Shown: piece by piece, positions 56,955 through 64,000 of the stretch
How the letters are laid out: each line of letters starts with the position of its first letter
Numbering within the stretch: position 1 is the stretch's first letter
Assembly: GCF_028421645.1 (NCBI RefSeq)
Contig: NZ_CP116887.1
Span: 286,001 to 350,000, forward strand
Direction of reading: 5' to 3'
Origin: Aneurinibacillus sp. Ricciae_BoGa-3
GTDB lineage: Bacteria; Bacillota; Bacilli; Aneurinibacillales; Aneurinibacillaceae
Length of the DNA stretch: 64,000 bases
Made by a program: the position numbers and the translations under genes
The notes under the pieces: generated by a model
Told to the model about the DNA's origin: nothing
The model's database searches: none
Seen by the model: the letters and a program-made list of their open reading frames with translations, nothing else

Positions 56955-57770
56955 ATGCAATGGCGAAAAATTAAACTCACATTTAGCTATCAGGGTACCG
57001 CTTACTATGGACTGCAGCGCCAGAAGAATGGTCCCAGTATTCAGGAGGAAATTGAAAAGGTTCTGGCCAGGATTCTCGGTCATGAGGCTGTACTTGTAGC
57101 TTCGGGCAGAACGGACTCAGGTGTCCATGCCCGGATGCAGGTAGCGCACTTTTGTACGTCTCACAGCATTCCCGCTGATCGTCTCCCGCTTGCGATCAAT
57201 ACCTTTTTGCCAGATGATATTGTCATCCTGGAGGCTCTGGATGTACCCCAGTCTTTTCATGCTCGTTATCATGTCATTGAGAAAACGTATCGCTACCGGG
57301 TGCTGAACCAGAGAGTAGCGGATCCGTTTCTCAGGGACTGGGCCTGCCATGTGAGAAGTCCGCTTGATCTAGAGAAAATGCGAATGGCTGCCTCTTATTT
57401 GACAGGTACCCATGATTTTACTTCTTTTAGCTCAATCCGCACCAGAACGGGCGATCGCGTGCGCACAGTTTATGAGATACGAATCGAGGAGACGCTGCGC
57501 GACACTGCATTGCCGGCTCAGGGGCGGGATATCTGGCTGGCCTACCGCGGCAGCGGCTTCCTGTATAACATGGTCCGCATGATGACAGGTGCCCTTCTCG
57601 AGGTGGGGAAAGGGCGAATGCAGGTAGACAATGTTAAACGAATGCTGGATGCTAAAGACGCCTTAATTAAGAAGGTAAATGCGCCTGCGCACGGACTCTA
57701 TTTATGGGACATTCAATACGCGGAACCAGACGATATACGCATAAAGGAAAAAGAAAAGCGCCGCCTGTGA
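56955..57770 (+). CDS. truA: tRNA pseudouridine(38-40) synthase TruA
   Basis: A 271-residue pseudouridine synthase. The catalytic Asp is D54 in ASGRTDSGVHA; RVLNQRVADPF and GSGFLYNMVRMM are further family signatures. It modifies uridines in the anticodon stem-loop of many tRNAs. ATG 56955 follows AAGGAAAGG. It lies 32 bases after ecfT, the usual Bacillus order, and rplM follows after a leader of about 185 bases. Confidence 0.96.
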   Translation: MQWRKIKLTFSYQGTAYYGLQRQKNGPSIQEEIEKVLARILGHEAVLVASGRTDSGVHARMQVAHFCTSHSIPADRLPLAINTFLPDDIVILEALDVPQSFHARYHVIEKTYRYRVLNQRVADPFLRDWACHVRSPLDLEKMRMAASYLTGTHDFTSFSSIRTRTGDRVRTVYEIRIEETLRDTALPAQGRDIWLAYRGSGFLYNMVRMMTGALLEVGKGRMQVDNVKRMLDAKDALIKKVNAPAHGLYLWDIQYAEPDDIRIKEKEKRRL

Positions 57771-57808
57771 GAGGTTGTGTCAACGTGACCTGGTGTGTGA
57801 TTTTTTTC

Positions 57809-57837
57809 TTGACTCTGTATGGCCTGTATAGTAATAT
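57809..57837 (+). promoter_or_regulatory. Promoter of the rplM-rpsI operon
   Basis: TTGACT at 57809-57814 and TAATAT at 57832-57837 with 17 bases between them, a strong sigma-A match about 120 bases before rplM. Confidence 0.65.
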
Positions 57838-57844
57838 ATTCTTT

Positions 57845-57920
57845 GGTATTTTAAATACCCACTAGCCCCGAAACTTGTGGTTTTTAAAATATATGGTTTA
57901 TCGGAACGAAGTTGAATTTT
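57845..57920 (+). promoter_or_regulatory. Candidate L13 leader RNA
   Basis: The transcribed leader before rplM contains TAGCCCCGAAAC and TCGGAACGAAG, which can pair through CCGA/TCGG around an AT-rich loop. Firmicutes carry an autoregulatory L13 leader at this place. Position fits; the fold was not compared with the family model. Confidence 0.35.
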
Positions 57921-57955
57921 AATTGGAAATTGTATTCACCTTAGGAGGGAAAGTA

Positions 57956-58393
57956 ATGCGCACGACATACATCGCTAAGCCAAACGAAGTAGAGCGTAAA
58001 TGGTATGTAGTTGATGCTGAAGGTCAAACTGTTGGCCGTCTTGCCAGTGAAGTTGCTTCAATTCTTCGCGGTAAGTTAAAGCCTGAATATACACCGCACG
58101 TTGATACTGGAGATTTTGTAGTTATTATTAATGCTGACAAAGTAGTTTTCACTGGTAAAAAATTGTCTGACAAGAAATACTACCGTCATTCCGGTTACCA
58201 GGGTGGTCTTCGCGTAACGACTGCAGGCCAGATGCTTGCAACAAAACCTGAACGCGTTCTGGAGCTGGCTATTAAGGGCATGCTTCCAAAAAACCGTCTC
58301 GGTCGTAAATTAGCAACAAAGTTAAACGTATACGCTGGAACTGAACATCCGCACCAAGCGCAGCAACCTGAAAAATGGGAACTTCGCGGGTAA
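57956..58393 (+). CDS. rplM: 50S ribosomal protein L13
   Basis: A 145-residue protein starting [41 protein letters not shown] is the L13 signature. L13 is an early 50S assembly protein. ATG 57956 follows TTAGGAGGG; the frame extends upstream but over the binding site. rpsI follows after 18 bases. Confidence 0.98.
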   Translation: MRTTYIAKPNEVERKWYVVDAEGQTVGRLASEVASILRGKLKPEYTPHVDTGDFVVIINADKVVFTGKKLSDKKYYRHSGYQGGLRVTTAGQMLATKPERVLELAIKGMLPKNRLGRKLATKLNVYAGTEHPHQAQQPEKWELRG

Positions 58394-58411
58394 TAAAAGG
58401 AGGATATATTC

Positions 58412-58804
58412 GTGGCACAAGTACAATACTACGGAACAGGTCGTCGTAAGAATTCTATTGCTCGCGTACGTCTCGTACCAGGCGATGGCCAAATTCTTAT
58501 TAACAAACGTCCAATGGACGAATACTTTGGTCTAGAAACTCTTAAGCTTATCGTAAAACAGCCGCTCGTTCTTACTGAACTCGAAGGCAAATACGATGTG
58601 CATGTTAACGTAAATGGCGGAGGTACTACAGGTCAAGCCGGTGCAATCCGTCATGGTGTAGCTCGCGCTCTTCTTGAAGCTGATGCTGAACTGCGTCCGG
58701 CTCTCAAATCTGCTGGCTTCTTAACTCGCGATCCGCGTATGAAAGAACGTAAAAAATACGGTCTTAAAGCCGCTCGTCGTGCACCACAGTTCTCAAAACG
58801 TTAA
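58412..58804 (+). CDS. rpsI: 30S ribosomal protein S9
   Basis: A 130-residue protein with GTG start behind [27 protein letters not shown] and the C-terminal [17 protein letters not shown] are S9 signatures; the tail reaches the P-site tRNA. It is the second and last gene of the operon, with a terminator just after it. Confidence 0.98.
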   Translation: MAQVQYYGTGRRKNSIARVRLVPGDGQILINKRPMDEYFGLETLKLIVKQPLVLTELEGKYDVHVNVNGGGTTGQAGAIRHGVARALLEADAELRPALKSAGFLTRDPRMKERKKYGLKAARRAPQFSKR

Positions 58805-58820
58805 TTATCAACGTTTCAAA

Positions 58821-58859
58821 GGCTCTCAACCATTTTGGTTGGGGGTCTTTTTTATTTTT
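58821..58859 (+). terminator. Terminator of rplM-rpsI
   Basis: A stem of CTCAACC with GGTTGGGG, then TCTTTTTTATTTTTG. It is 17 bases after the rpsI stop. Confidence 0.78.
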
Positions 58860-59054
58860 GAAAAAAGCTTTTGACCACGAAAATAATTTTCACCATAAGG
58901 CATAGCTCAATGTAGATTCCCTCGTTTTAGGCGTCGGAGTACATAATGAACCACCGACAGTTTTAGTGCTTGCGGTGTTTTTTCTCCGTGTATGGATCTT
59001 TTGCGAAACGGGAACACATGAAATAGGATGCCAGCACAGAGCAAAGGTGATCAA

Positions 59055-59495
59055 ATGGATAACATCGTTTCTTTCGAACAGTGGTCACAAAATAAGGTCG
59101 AGTTGCTTAAGGAAAGGGTGGTTCATGGGATTGACCGGGAAGAAGTAAAAGATTATTACCGGTCCATTGTGAGCCACTCCGTTGGCCATATGACACTGCT
59201 CCAGCGGTATACGGTTGAACAGTATTTGCTTGAGGTTCTTTCGGAGTTTTTTTATCTGGGTGCGCAGGCGAGCAAACAATATCGGCTGAAGCGTACGGAG
59301 GAAGAAATCGAACAGAGCGTATCGGGGATCTTTTTTGATAAACTCTGCACACTTGCTGCAGAGTTCCACATAAACCGGTATTTAGGGGAGTGGGATGCGT
59401 ATTCTATCTCAATCATAGCAGAAGACCTGGCGGCCAAGTGGTTTCGCAAGGGATTTACTTATGGCCAAAAGCTACGCAAGCTGCGTTTACTATAA
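59055..59495 (+). CDS. YbaK-like DUF2521 protein
   Basis: A 146-residue, mostly helical soluble protein that matches Bacillus YbaK (DUF2521), which lies between rpsI and cwlD in the same order. It is rich in Tyr and Glu, with ending WFRKGFTYGQKLRKLRLL. Function is unknown. ATG 59055 follows AAAGGTGA; an in-frame ATG at 59028 lacks a site. A terminator follows at 59500. Confidence 0.8.
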   Translation: MDNIVSFEQWSQNKVELLKERVVHGIDREEVKDYYRSIVSHSVGHMTLLQRYTVEQYLLEVLSEFFYLGAQASKQYRLKRTEEEIEQSVSGIFFDKLCTLAAEFHINRYLGEWDAYSISIIAEDLAAKWFRKGFTYGQKLRKLRLL

Positions 59496-59499
59496 TAAT

Positions 59500-59536
59500 T
59501 GCGGACTTTCCCAAGGGAAGTCCGCATTTTCTTTTC
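59500..59536 (+). terminator. Terminator of the ybaK-like gene
   Basis: Perfect 9-bp stem TGCGGACTT/AAGTCCGCA followed by TTTTCTTTT. Confidence 0.82.
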
Positions 59537-59606
59537 TACAAGGCATAATTAGAGAGGCTGTACCATATGGTTTATCGTAGTCTCAATGCAGGAAGGGGAG
59601 GTACGG

Positions 59607-60320
59607 ATGAAGCGAAAGGCATTCGCCTGGATCGCCGCTTTATGCGCACTTGTTGCTTTGTTTACATACAAGATTCCGATTGATGAATCATGGTCAGTGT
59701 GGTCTCTGCCGTTATCAGGCAAAATTATTGTACTTGATGCGGGTCATGGCGGACCGGATGGGGGAGCTGTAAGTAAACAAGGACTTGTAGAAAAGAAAGT
59801 AACACTCCCGATCGCCCTTTACACGCGTGATTTTTTACAGCAAGCGGGAGCACTTGTGATTATGACACGAGAAGAGGATAACGATCTGGCCAGCCCGGGG
59901 ACGAAGGGCCTCAGCAGGAGAAAAACAGAAGACCTCTTAAAGCGGGCCAGACTTGTTAAAGAAAGCCATGCTGACCTCCTGGTAAGCGTTCATTTAAATG
60001 CGATACCTTCTCCAAAGTGGTCCGGGGCGCAGACTTTTTACAACCCGGCCATCGAAGAATCCGGACGCTGTGCACAGCTTATTCAAAATGAAATTCGACG
60101 TGTGATGAATAACACAGACAGAGAAGCAAAAAAGAAGAATGATATATATATCCTGCGCACCGCGCAAGTCCCGGCTGTGTTGGTCGAAGTCGGATTTCTC
60201 TCAAATGAAACAGAGGCGGGTCTCCTGGCCGACACAAAGTACCAGAAACAAATGGCCAACGCGATTTATCAGGGAATCCTACGCTTTTATTCGGGAGAAA
60301 GAGTACAGACTGCCCAATAG
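59607..60320 (+). CDS. cwlD: N-acetylmuramoyl-L-alanine amidase CwlD
   Basis: A 237-residue Amidase_3 enzyme. An N-terminal signal/anchor (about residues 5-23) leads to the zinc-binding residues: His in DAGHGGPDGG, Glu in LVEKKVTL, His in VSVHLNAIPS; the catalytic Glu is in VLVEVGFLSN. With PdaA it makes muramic-delta-lactam in the spore cortex, needed for germination. ATG 59607 follows AAGGGGAGG. The place between the ybaK-like gene and salA is the Bacillus order. Confidence 0.95.
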   Translation: MKRKAFAWIAALCALVALFTYKIPIDESWSVWSLPLSGKIIVLDAGHGGPDGGAVSKQGLVEKKVTLPIALYTRDFLQQAGALVIMTREEDNDLASPGTKGLSRRKTEDLLKRARLVKESHADLLVSVHLNAIPSPKWSGAQTFYNPAIEESGRCAQLIQNEIRRVMNNTDREAKKKNDIYILRTAQVPAVLVEVGFLSNETEAGLLADTKYQKQMANAIYQGILRFYSGERVQTAQ

Positions 60321-60391
60321 GTGGAGTGGAAGGATACTGGCATGATATAATATGGCAAGAGGCACCGCATATTGCTAAAGAGGTGAAATGG

Positions 60392-61510
60392 ATGATTACA
60401 GAAGAGAAAGTGTTGGAAGCGTTAAAAGATGTAGAAGATCCGGAAATACATCGAAGTGTTGTTGAGCTGGGAATGGTTCGCAACATTAAGATTGAGAATA
60501 ATAGAGTGGAGCTTGATGTTATTCTTACCATTTCAGGCTGCCCGCTTAAAGTTAAAATTCAGGAAGATGTGGAAAACGCCATTAAAGCGCTGGGAGCAGA
60601 ACAAGTAGTTGTCCGCTTCGGAACGATGACGGATGAAGAACGAGCGAACGTGTCGGCAATTATACGGGGTGAAAACCCGGGAAGTGCAGAGGCTGGTGGC
60701 GCGGTTCAAGGTCATGGCGCTGGCTTAAGCAGCATTTCACCTATTCTTGGCCCTGAATCTAAGACAAAATTTATCGCAATTACGAGCGGTAAAGGCGGGG
60801 TGGGTAAATCAACTGTAACGGTCAACCTTGCAGTCGCGTTGGCCCGCCTTGGCAAAAAAGTCGGAGTGATCGACGCCGATATTTACGGTTTTAGCGTTCC
60901 GGACATGATGGGGATTACCCAGCGTCCAAGTATCGTTGGCAATACCATCATGCCTGTTCAGCGGTTCGGTGTGAAAGTGGTATCAATGGGATTCTTCGTG
61001 GAAGACAATTCACCGATTATCTGGCGCGGTCCTATGCTTGGCAAAATGCTCCGCAACTTCTTCAGTGAAGTTCACTGGGACAAGTTAGATTATATGATTC
61101 TCGATTTACCCCCTGGAACCGGTGATGTGGCACTCGATGTGCACCAGATGATTCCGCACAGCAAAGAAATTATTGTTACCACCCCGCACCCCACAGCAGC
61201 ATTCGTAGCCGCCAGAGCCGGAGCTATGGCGATTAAGACGAACCATGAAATCCTTGGGGTAGTAGAAAATATGTCTTACTATGTCACGAAGGATGGCGAG
61301 AAGGATCCGATTTTTGGCAGCGGTGGCGGAAATAAGCTAGCTGAACAGTTAAGTACACAAGTTCTTGCCCAAATTCCAATCGGTCAGCCTGAGCCCATGC
61401 GTGATGAGGAGCGCTATGGCCCTTCTGTTTATCAGGAGAATGAAACAATCGGTAAAGTTTACATGGATCTTGCACGGGAAGTCGACAAGAAGTGCAGCGT
61501 GCTCGTATAA
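60392..61510 (+). CDS. Mrp/NBP35-family ATP-binding protein (SalA/Mrp)
   Basis: A 372-residue P-loop ATPase. The N-terminal MIP18/DUF59 domain (about 1-90) is followed by the deviant Walker A TSGKGGVGKSTVTVNLA and LDLPPGTGD. Mrp/ApbC proteins carry and transfer Fe-S clusters; the Bacillus ortholog at this place, SalA, also regulates extracellular protease genes. The cluster-binding CxxC near the C-terminus is not present here (MSYYVTKDGEKDPIFGSGGG), as I recall for SalA. ATG 60392 follows AGAGGTGAAA. It ends at a terminator shared with gerD. Confidence 0.9.
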   Translation: MITEEKVLEALKDVEDPEIHRSVVELGMVRNIKIENNRVELDVILTISGCPLKVKIQEDVENAIKALGAEQVVVRFGTMTDEERANVSAIIRGENPGSAEAGGAVQGHGAGLSSISPILGPESKTKFIAITSGKGGVGKSTVTVNLAVALARLGKKVGVIDADIYGFSVPDMMGITQRPSIVGNTIMPVQRFGVKVVSMGFFVEDNSPIIWRGPMLGKMLRNFFSEVHWDKLDYMILDLPPGTGDVALDVHQMIPHSKEIIVTTPHPTAAFVAARAGAMAIKTNHEILGVVENMSYYVTKDGEKDPIFGSGGGNKLAEQLSTQVLAQIPIGQPEPMRDEERYGPSVYQENETIGKVYMDLAREVDKKCSVLV

Positions 61511-61529
61511 TCATAAAACGGTAAAAGTT

Positions 61530-61570
61530 AACCCTGCCTCCACAAAGGAAAGCAGGGTTTTTAATTTTTT
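61530..61570 (+). terminator. Terminator after salA/mrp
   Basis: AACCCTGC/GCAGGGTT stem with a 14-base loop, then TTTAATTTTTT. It lies between the convergent salA and gerD genes. Confidence 0.78.
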
Positions 61571-61587
61571 ATCCTAAAGGAACTTAT

Positions 61588-62457
61588 TTACCCTCCGCCG
61601 CCCTGGCTGCCGCCTTTGCCTCCACCCTTACCCTTACCGCCTTTACCGCCGCCTTTGCCACCTTTACCGCCGCCTTTGCCTTCACCCTTACCCTTACCGC
61701 CTTTACCGCCACCGGCACCCTCGGTTTGCTGGGTTAAAGCAGGCTGAGGCTTTAACATCTGCTGTTGGGATTTATGGATAAGGTTAACCATATCTGCCTG
61801 AAACATTGGACTCTGTAATGACTCCTTCATAACAGACATGGTCTGCTGACGGTATGCTGGGCTTTTCATTGTCTCAAGAAGAGTTTTTTCAAATTCCGGA
61901 TCTCGCATAACTTCCATCATCATACGCTGATACTCAGGATCCTTCAGCAGAACTCTTAACATTTTTTTGTTTTCATCCTTCATGGACTTTGCATAGGTCG
62001 ATGCAAATTTGGGATCTGCCATCAGCTGCTGGATCTGCATCTGGGCATCCGTGGAACTAATTCCCATACCACCGGATTGACCGCCTAAAGAACCGCCGCC
62101 ACCGCCACCCTGGCTGCCACCTTTTCCACCGCCGCCGCTGCTTCCCTCGTCGCTTCCACCACCCTGAGAGCCGTCCTGGTCGCCGCCACCGCCGCCACCG
62201 CCGCCACCACCGCCACCAGAAGACATCCCTTTTGCTGACATGCCGCCTTTATTAGCACCTCCACCAGGACTCTGCATAGCTTCATGGATGGCCTGCTTTC
62301 CTTCGGATGTTTTCAAGATATCGACTACCATGGGTTTCATTTCTCTGTAATCTGGACTGGCAGATTGTGTGCCGCCACCCGCAGTGCCGCATCCGACGGC
62401 CAGGAGTGAAATAGCGCATATTTTATATAAATGACCTAATCTTTTGTGGATAGACAT
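61588..62457 (-). CDS. gerD: Spore germination lipoprotein GerD, with glycine-rich insertions
   Basis: A 289-residue lipoprotein. The signal peptide ends in a lipobox, LAVGC with Cys23. The GerD core is recognised by MVVDILKTSEGKQAI and by the repeated helices (DPEYQRMMMEVMRDPEFEKTL). GerD is the inner-membrane scaffold that clusters germinant receptors. Two stretches are odd: a Gly/Ser-rich insertion between the first helix and the core (DNA 62085-62270) and a Gly/Lys-rich C-terminal tail (DNA 61588-61730). Typical GerD is about 180-220 residues. ATG 62457 follows AGGTGG. The start in the longer frame at 62475 overlaps that site. Confidence 0.9.
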   Translation of the reverse strand: MSIHKRLGHLYKICAISLLAVGCGTAGGGTQSASPDYREMKPMVVDILKTSEGKQAIHEAMQSPGGGANKGGMSAKGMSSGGGGGGGGGGGGDQDGSQGGGSDEGSSGGGGKGGSQGGGGGGSLGGQSGGMGISSTDAQMQIQQLMADPKFASTYAKSMKDENKKMLRVLLKDPEYQRMMMEVMRDPEFEKTLLETMKSPAYRQQTMSVMKESLQSPMFQADMVNLIHKSQQQMLKPQPALTQQTEGAGGGKGGKGKGEGKGGGKGGKGGGKGGKGKGGGKGGSQGGGG

Positions 62458-62770
62458 GAACTGACCACCTTTCATGCTGTGAGTTACCTATAGAGTGTGA
62501 AAGGGGTTGTATGTTTATCCGCAGTGATGGCTTCAAAAATCTGGGTTTTACCGCACCTATTGCGGCAGCTAGAAGGCAATTAATTGGGCGATGTTGGTTC
62601 GTTTTCTCTTCCGTAATGGCCGATCGTGCTTCTGAAGCTGTGGATAGCAAAAAACCCGACCGCGCCAAAAGCGATCCGGGCATTTATTACGCACATAAGA
62701 CATGCTGACTTTCTAAAAAGGATACTAAGGCTCTCACCGGTGTCTGTCGCCTGGCTACCCTCGGTTTTCT
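62458..62770. other. Gap between gerD and pdaB
   Basis: About 310 bases that hold the pdaB terminator and the gerD upstream region. A possible sigma-G-type promoter for gerD is weak. The kbaA gene that lies here in Bacillus subtilis is absent. Confidence 0.5.
62648..62681 (-). terminator. Terminator of pdaB
   Basis: On the minus strand CCCGGATCGC and GCGCGGTCGGG form an imperfect stem followed by TTTTTTGC. It lies about 90 bases after the pdaB stop. Confidence 0.55.
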
Positions 62771-63529
62771 CTATTGAATTTCTTTTGTACTGGTATTCGT
62801 ACCGGACATCAATTCTGAAACAGAGACGAACTGGTACCCTTTAGCCCGCAGTTGATCAATAATGGTTGGAAGCGCCAGGTGCGTTTGCTGGCAGGTATCA
62901 CTCGCATGCAGCAAAATCACGTCACCAGGATGTGCCTTGTTCATGACATTCTGTACGATTTGGTCGGTACCGGGATTTAACCAATCCTTTGAATCCGTGT
63001 CCCACTGGATAACGCTGTAACCCATGGAGTCTGCAATCCGCAGTACACGCTTGTCAAAGTCCCCATTGGGAGTACGAATAAGTTTAGGTGAAGAACCGGT
63101 AATCTTTTTTAGAATTTCGTCCGCTTTTCCGATTTGGGTTTTAATTTCCTCGTCACTGAGCCCGCTGTAGTTAACATGTTTCTGTCCGTGAGATCCGATT
63201 TCATAACCCAGGTCTTTGATGCGCTGCACGATTTGCGGATGTGTTTCGCTCCATGGTCCAGAAAGGAAAAAGGTCGCTTTTTTAACGCCTTTTTTCTCAA
63301 GTATATCGAGAATGGGGCCTGTACGCTGTTCGCCCCAACTGATATCAAAGGTAAGAGCAAGCTTCTTTTCCTGAGTATCAGCTTTGTAAAATGCGGCCGG
63401 GCCTGTTTTTCCTGTCGTAAAGATTGTAATATTTTCCCGTTCGGCCCAGCCAATTCCGACAGCGAATAATGCGGCAGTAAAGATAATAAGATACTGTTTA
63501 AGACGTCTGGCGTTAAATATCCAAAACAA
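62771..63529 (-). CDS. pdaB: Polysaccharide deacetylase PdaB
   Basis: A 252-residue NodB-domain protein. An N-terminal membrane anchor (about residues 10-30) is followed by TFDISWGEQR (catalytic Asp), the zinc His pair in GSHGQKHVNYSGL, RTPNGDFD, and the last motif VILLHASDTCQQT. In Bacillus, PdaB acts in late spore maturation, probably on spore peptidoglycan. The start is a TTG near 63529 behind GGGGGGTG. A sequence GTCATAT ... CATACATA upstream resembles a sigma-G promoter, as expected. The gene is convergent with none and divergent from the spoIIM-like gene. Confidence 0.9.
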   Translation of the reverse strand: MFWIFNARRLKQYLIIFTAALFAVGIGWAERENITIFTTGKTGPAAFYKADTQEKKLALTFDISWGEQRTGPILDILEKKGVKKATFFLSGPWSETHPQIVQRIKDLGYEIGSHGQKHVNYSGLSDEEIKTQIGKADEILKKITGSSPKLIRTPNGDFDKRVLRIADSMGYSVIQWDTDSKDWLNPGTDQIVQNVMNKAHPGDVILLHASDTCQQTHLALPTIIDQLRAKGYQFVSVSELMSGTNTSTKEIQ

Positions 63530-63670
63530 TGCTTACACCCCCCGGTTAAGTGTTGTCCACTAAATATGTATGCGGACAGGGACGAGATATGACTTGTCTG
63601 GCGGTGCATATACAAGAAATTGTGGTATCATCTTAAGAGGAGTGAGGCGGAAAGGGGAAAAGATAGGCGG

Positions 63671-64000
63671 ATGCTAAAAAGATTGGGCGGCATTATTCGG
63701 GATAATAAAGGATATATCAGCTTAGGTTTTGCTTTAATGGTAATAGGGGTGCTGATCGGTTACGTCAGTGCAGATATCATTAAACATATCGCGAGCAATC
63801 TGTTCAGGGGAATTGACCGCATTGCGAGGGATATTGAACACGTACAAAGCCCCCTGTATACATTCTGGGTACTTTTTAAAAATAACTTAATGGCGGCTGT
63901 AAGCATGCTTGGACTCGGCATCTTTTTGTTTGGCATCTATCCGGCATTTGGCCTGCTTGTAAACGGAATAATACTTGGTTTCCTTTTAAGGGTTTATGCC
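63671..64000 (+). CDS. SpoIIM-like/DUF95 membrane protein (partial)
   Basis: The start of a membrane protein from ATG 63671, open to the window end (110 codons). Two hydrophobic segments are visible at about residues 15-37 and 72-100, with FALMVIGVLIGYVSADII and GIFLFGIYPAFGLLVNGII. The pattern of a single helix, a soluble loop with a histidine, then NNL..A...GLGIF..GIYP, fits the SpoIIM/DUF95 family. SpoIIM in the strict sense works in septal peptidoglycan removal during engulfment; DUF95 homologs beside pdaB may not. The gene is cut by the window edge. Confidence 0.75.
   Translation, partial: MLKRLGGIIRDNKGYISLGFALMVIGVLIGYVSADIIKHIASNLFRGIDRIARDIEHVQSPLYTFWVLFKNNLMAAVSMLGLGIFLFGIYPAFGLLVNGIILGFLLRVYA

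Noticed and set aside
61588..62285. CRISPR-like or minisatellite array in the GerD region
   Set aside because: The repeats are glycine codons of a single open frame, with no spacers or defined repeat unit.
62511..62708. 65-codon plus-strand frame between gerD and pdaB
   Set aside because: It crosses the pdaB terminator and has no ribosome binding site.

Overview
The window comes from a low-to-moderate GC, spore-forming member of the Bacillales (Firmicutes). The evidence is the S10-spc-alpha ribosomal cluster with secY-adk-map-infA inside it, followed by ecfA1-ecfA2-ecfT-truA, rplM-rpsI, a ybaK-like gene, cwlD, salA/mrp, gerD, pdaB and a spoIIM-like gene. That order is typical of Bacillus and its relatives. 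The sporulation genes (cwlD, gerD, pdaB) and AGGAGG ribosome binding sites agree. A Paenibacillaceae/Aneurinibacillus-like host is a reasonable guess, but the sequence alone does not fix the genus.

Layout. (1) 1-3.8 kb: a DAB-type inorganic carbon uptake locus with dabA, a DUF2294 gene and a beta-carbonic-anhydrase-like protein that has lost its zinc ligands. (2) 3.8-7.1 kb: decayed mobile DNA, comprising an integrase tail, an internally deleted IS110 transposase with its structured non-coding end, a YolD-like gene with a possible LexA box, and a frameshifted tyrosine recombinase. (3) 7.2-36.9 kb: a 29.7-kb integrated element bounded by a perfect 65-bp direct repeat made from the 3' part of the selenocysteine tRNA gene (selC). 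(4) 36.9-39.1 kb: intact selC and selB. (5) 39.1-54.4 kb: the ribosomal protein/RNA polymerase cluster. (6) 54.4-64 kb: ECF transporter module, truA, rplM-rpsI, and sporulation/germination genes.

The selC element is the interesting part. Its integration module lies at the right end: tyrosine integrase, divergent XRE repressor and an excisionase-like HTH protein. A rolling-circle (HUH) Rep with a second paralogous HTH protein lies near the left end. The cargo between them looks almost entirely like anti-phage defence: a Kiwa-like pair (KwaB-like DUF4868 plus a four-helix membrane protein, in reversed order); a seven-gene BREX-like operon (brxA-brxB-brxC-pglX-DUF262/DUF1524-pglZ-SNF2 helicase) that has no brxL and has a GmrSD-type nuclease gene inside the operon; an unrecognised 189-residue protein; a free-standing intein-like LAGLIDADG protein without splicing residues; and a DUF262 + HEPN two-gene cassette. 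No conjugation or packaging genes are seen, so it is best described as an integrative mobilizable or satellite-like element carrying a defence island.

How the parts work together. The BREX proteins probably act as one methylation/exclusion system. The DUF262-DUF1524 protein may add attack on modified DNA. Kiwa-like and DUF262-HEPN cassettes would be independent layers. The core region is ordinary housekeeping. Features worth a second look there are the linkage of selC-selB directly to rpsJ, leader hairpins before rpsJ and rpoA, and a GerD with long glycine-rich insertions. All functional statements are from reading sequence and family knowledge; no database search was run.
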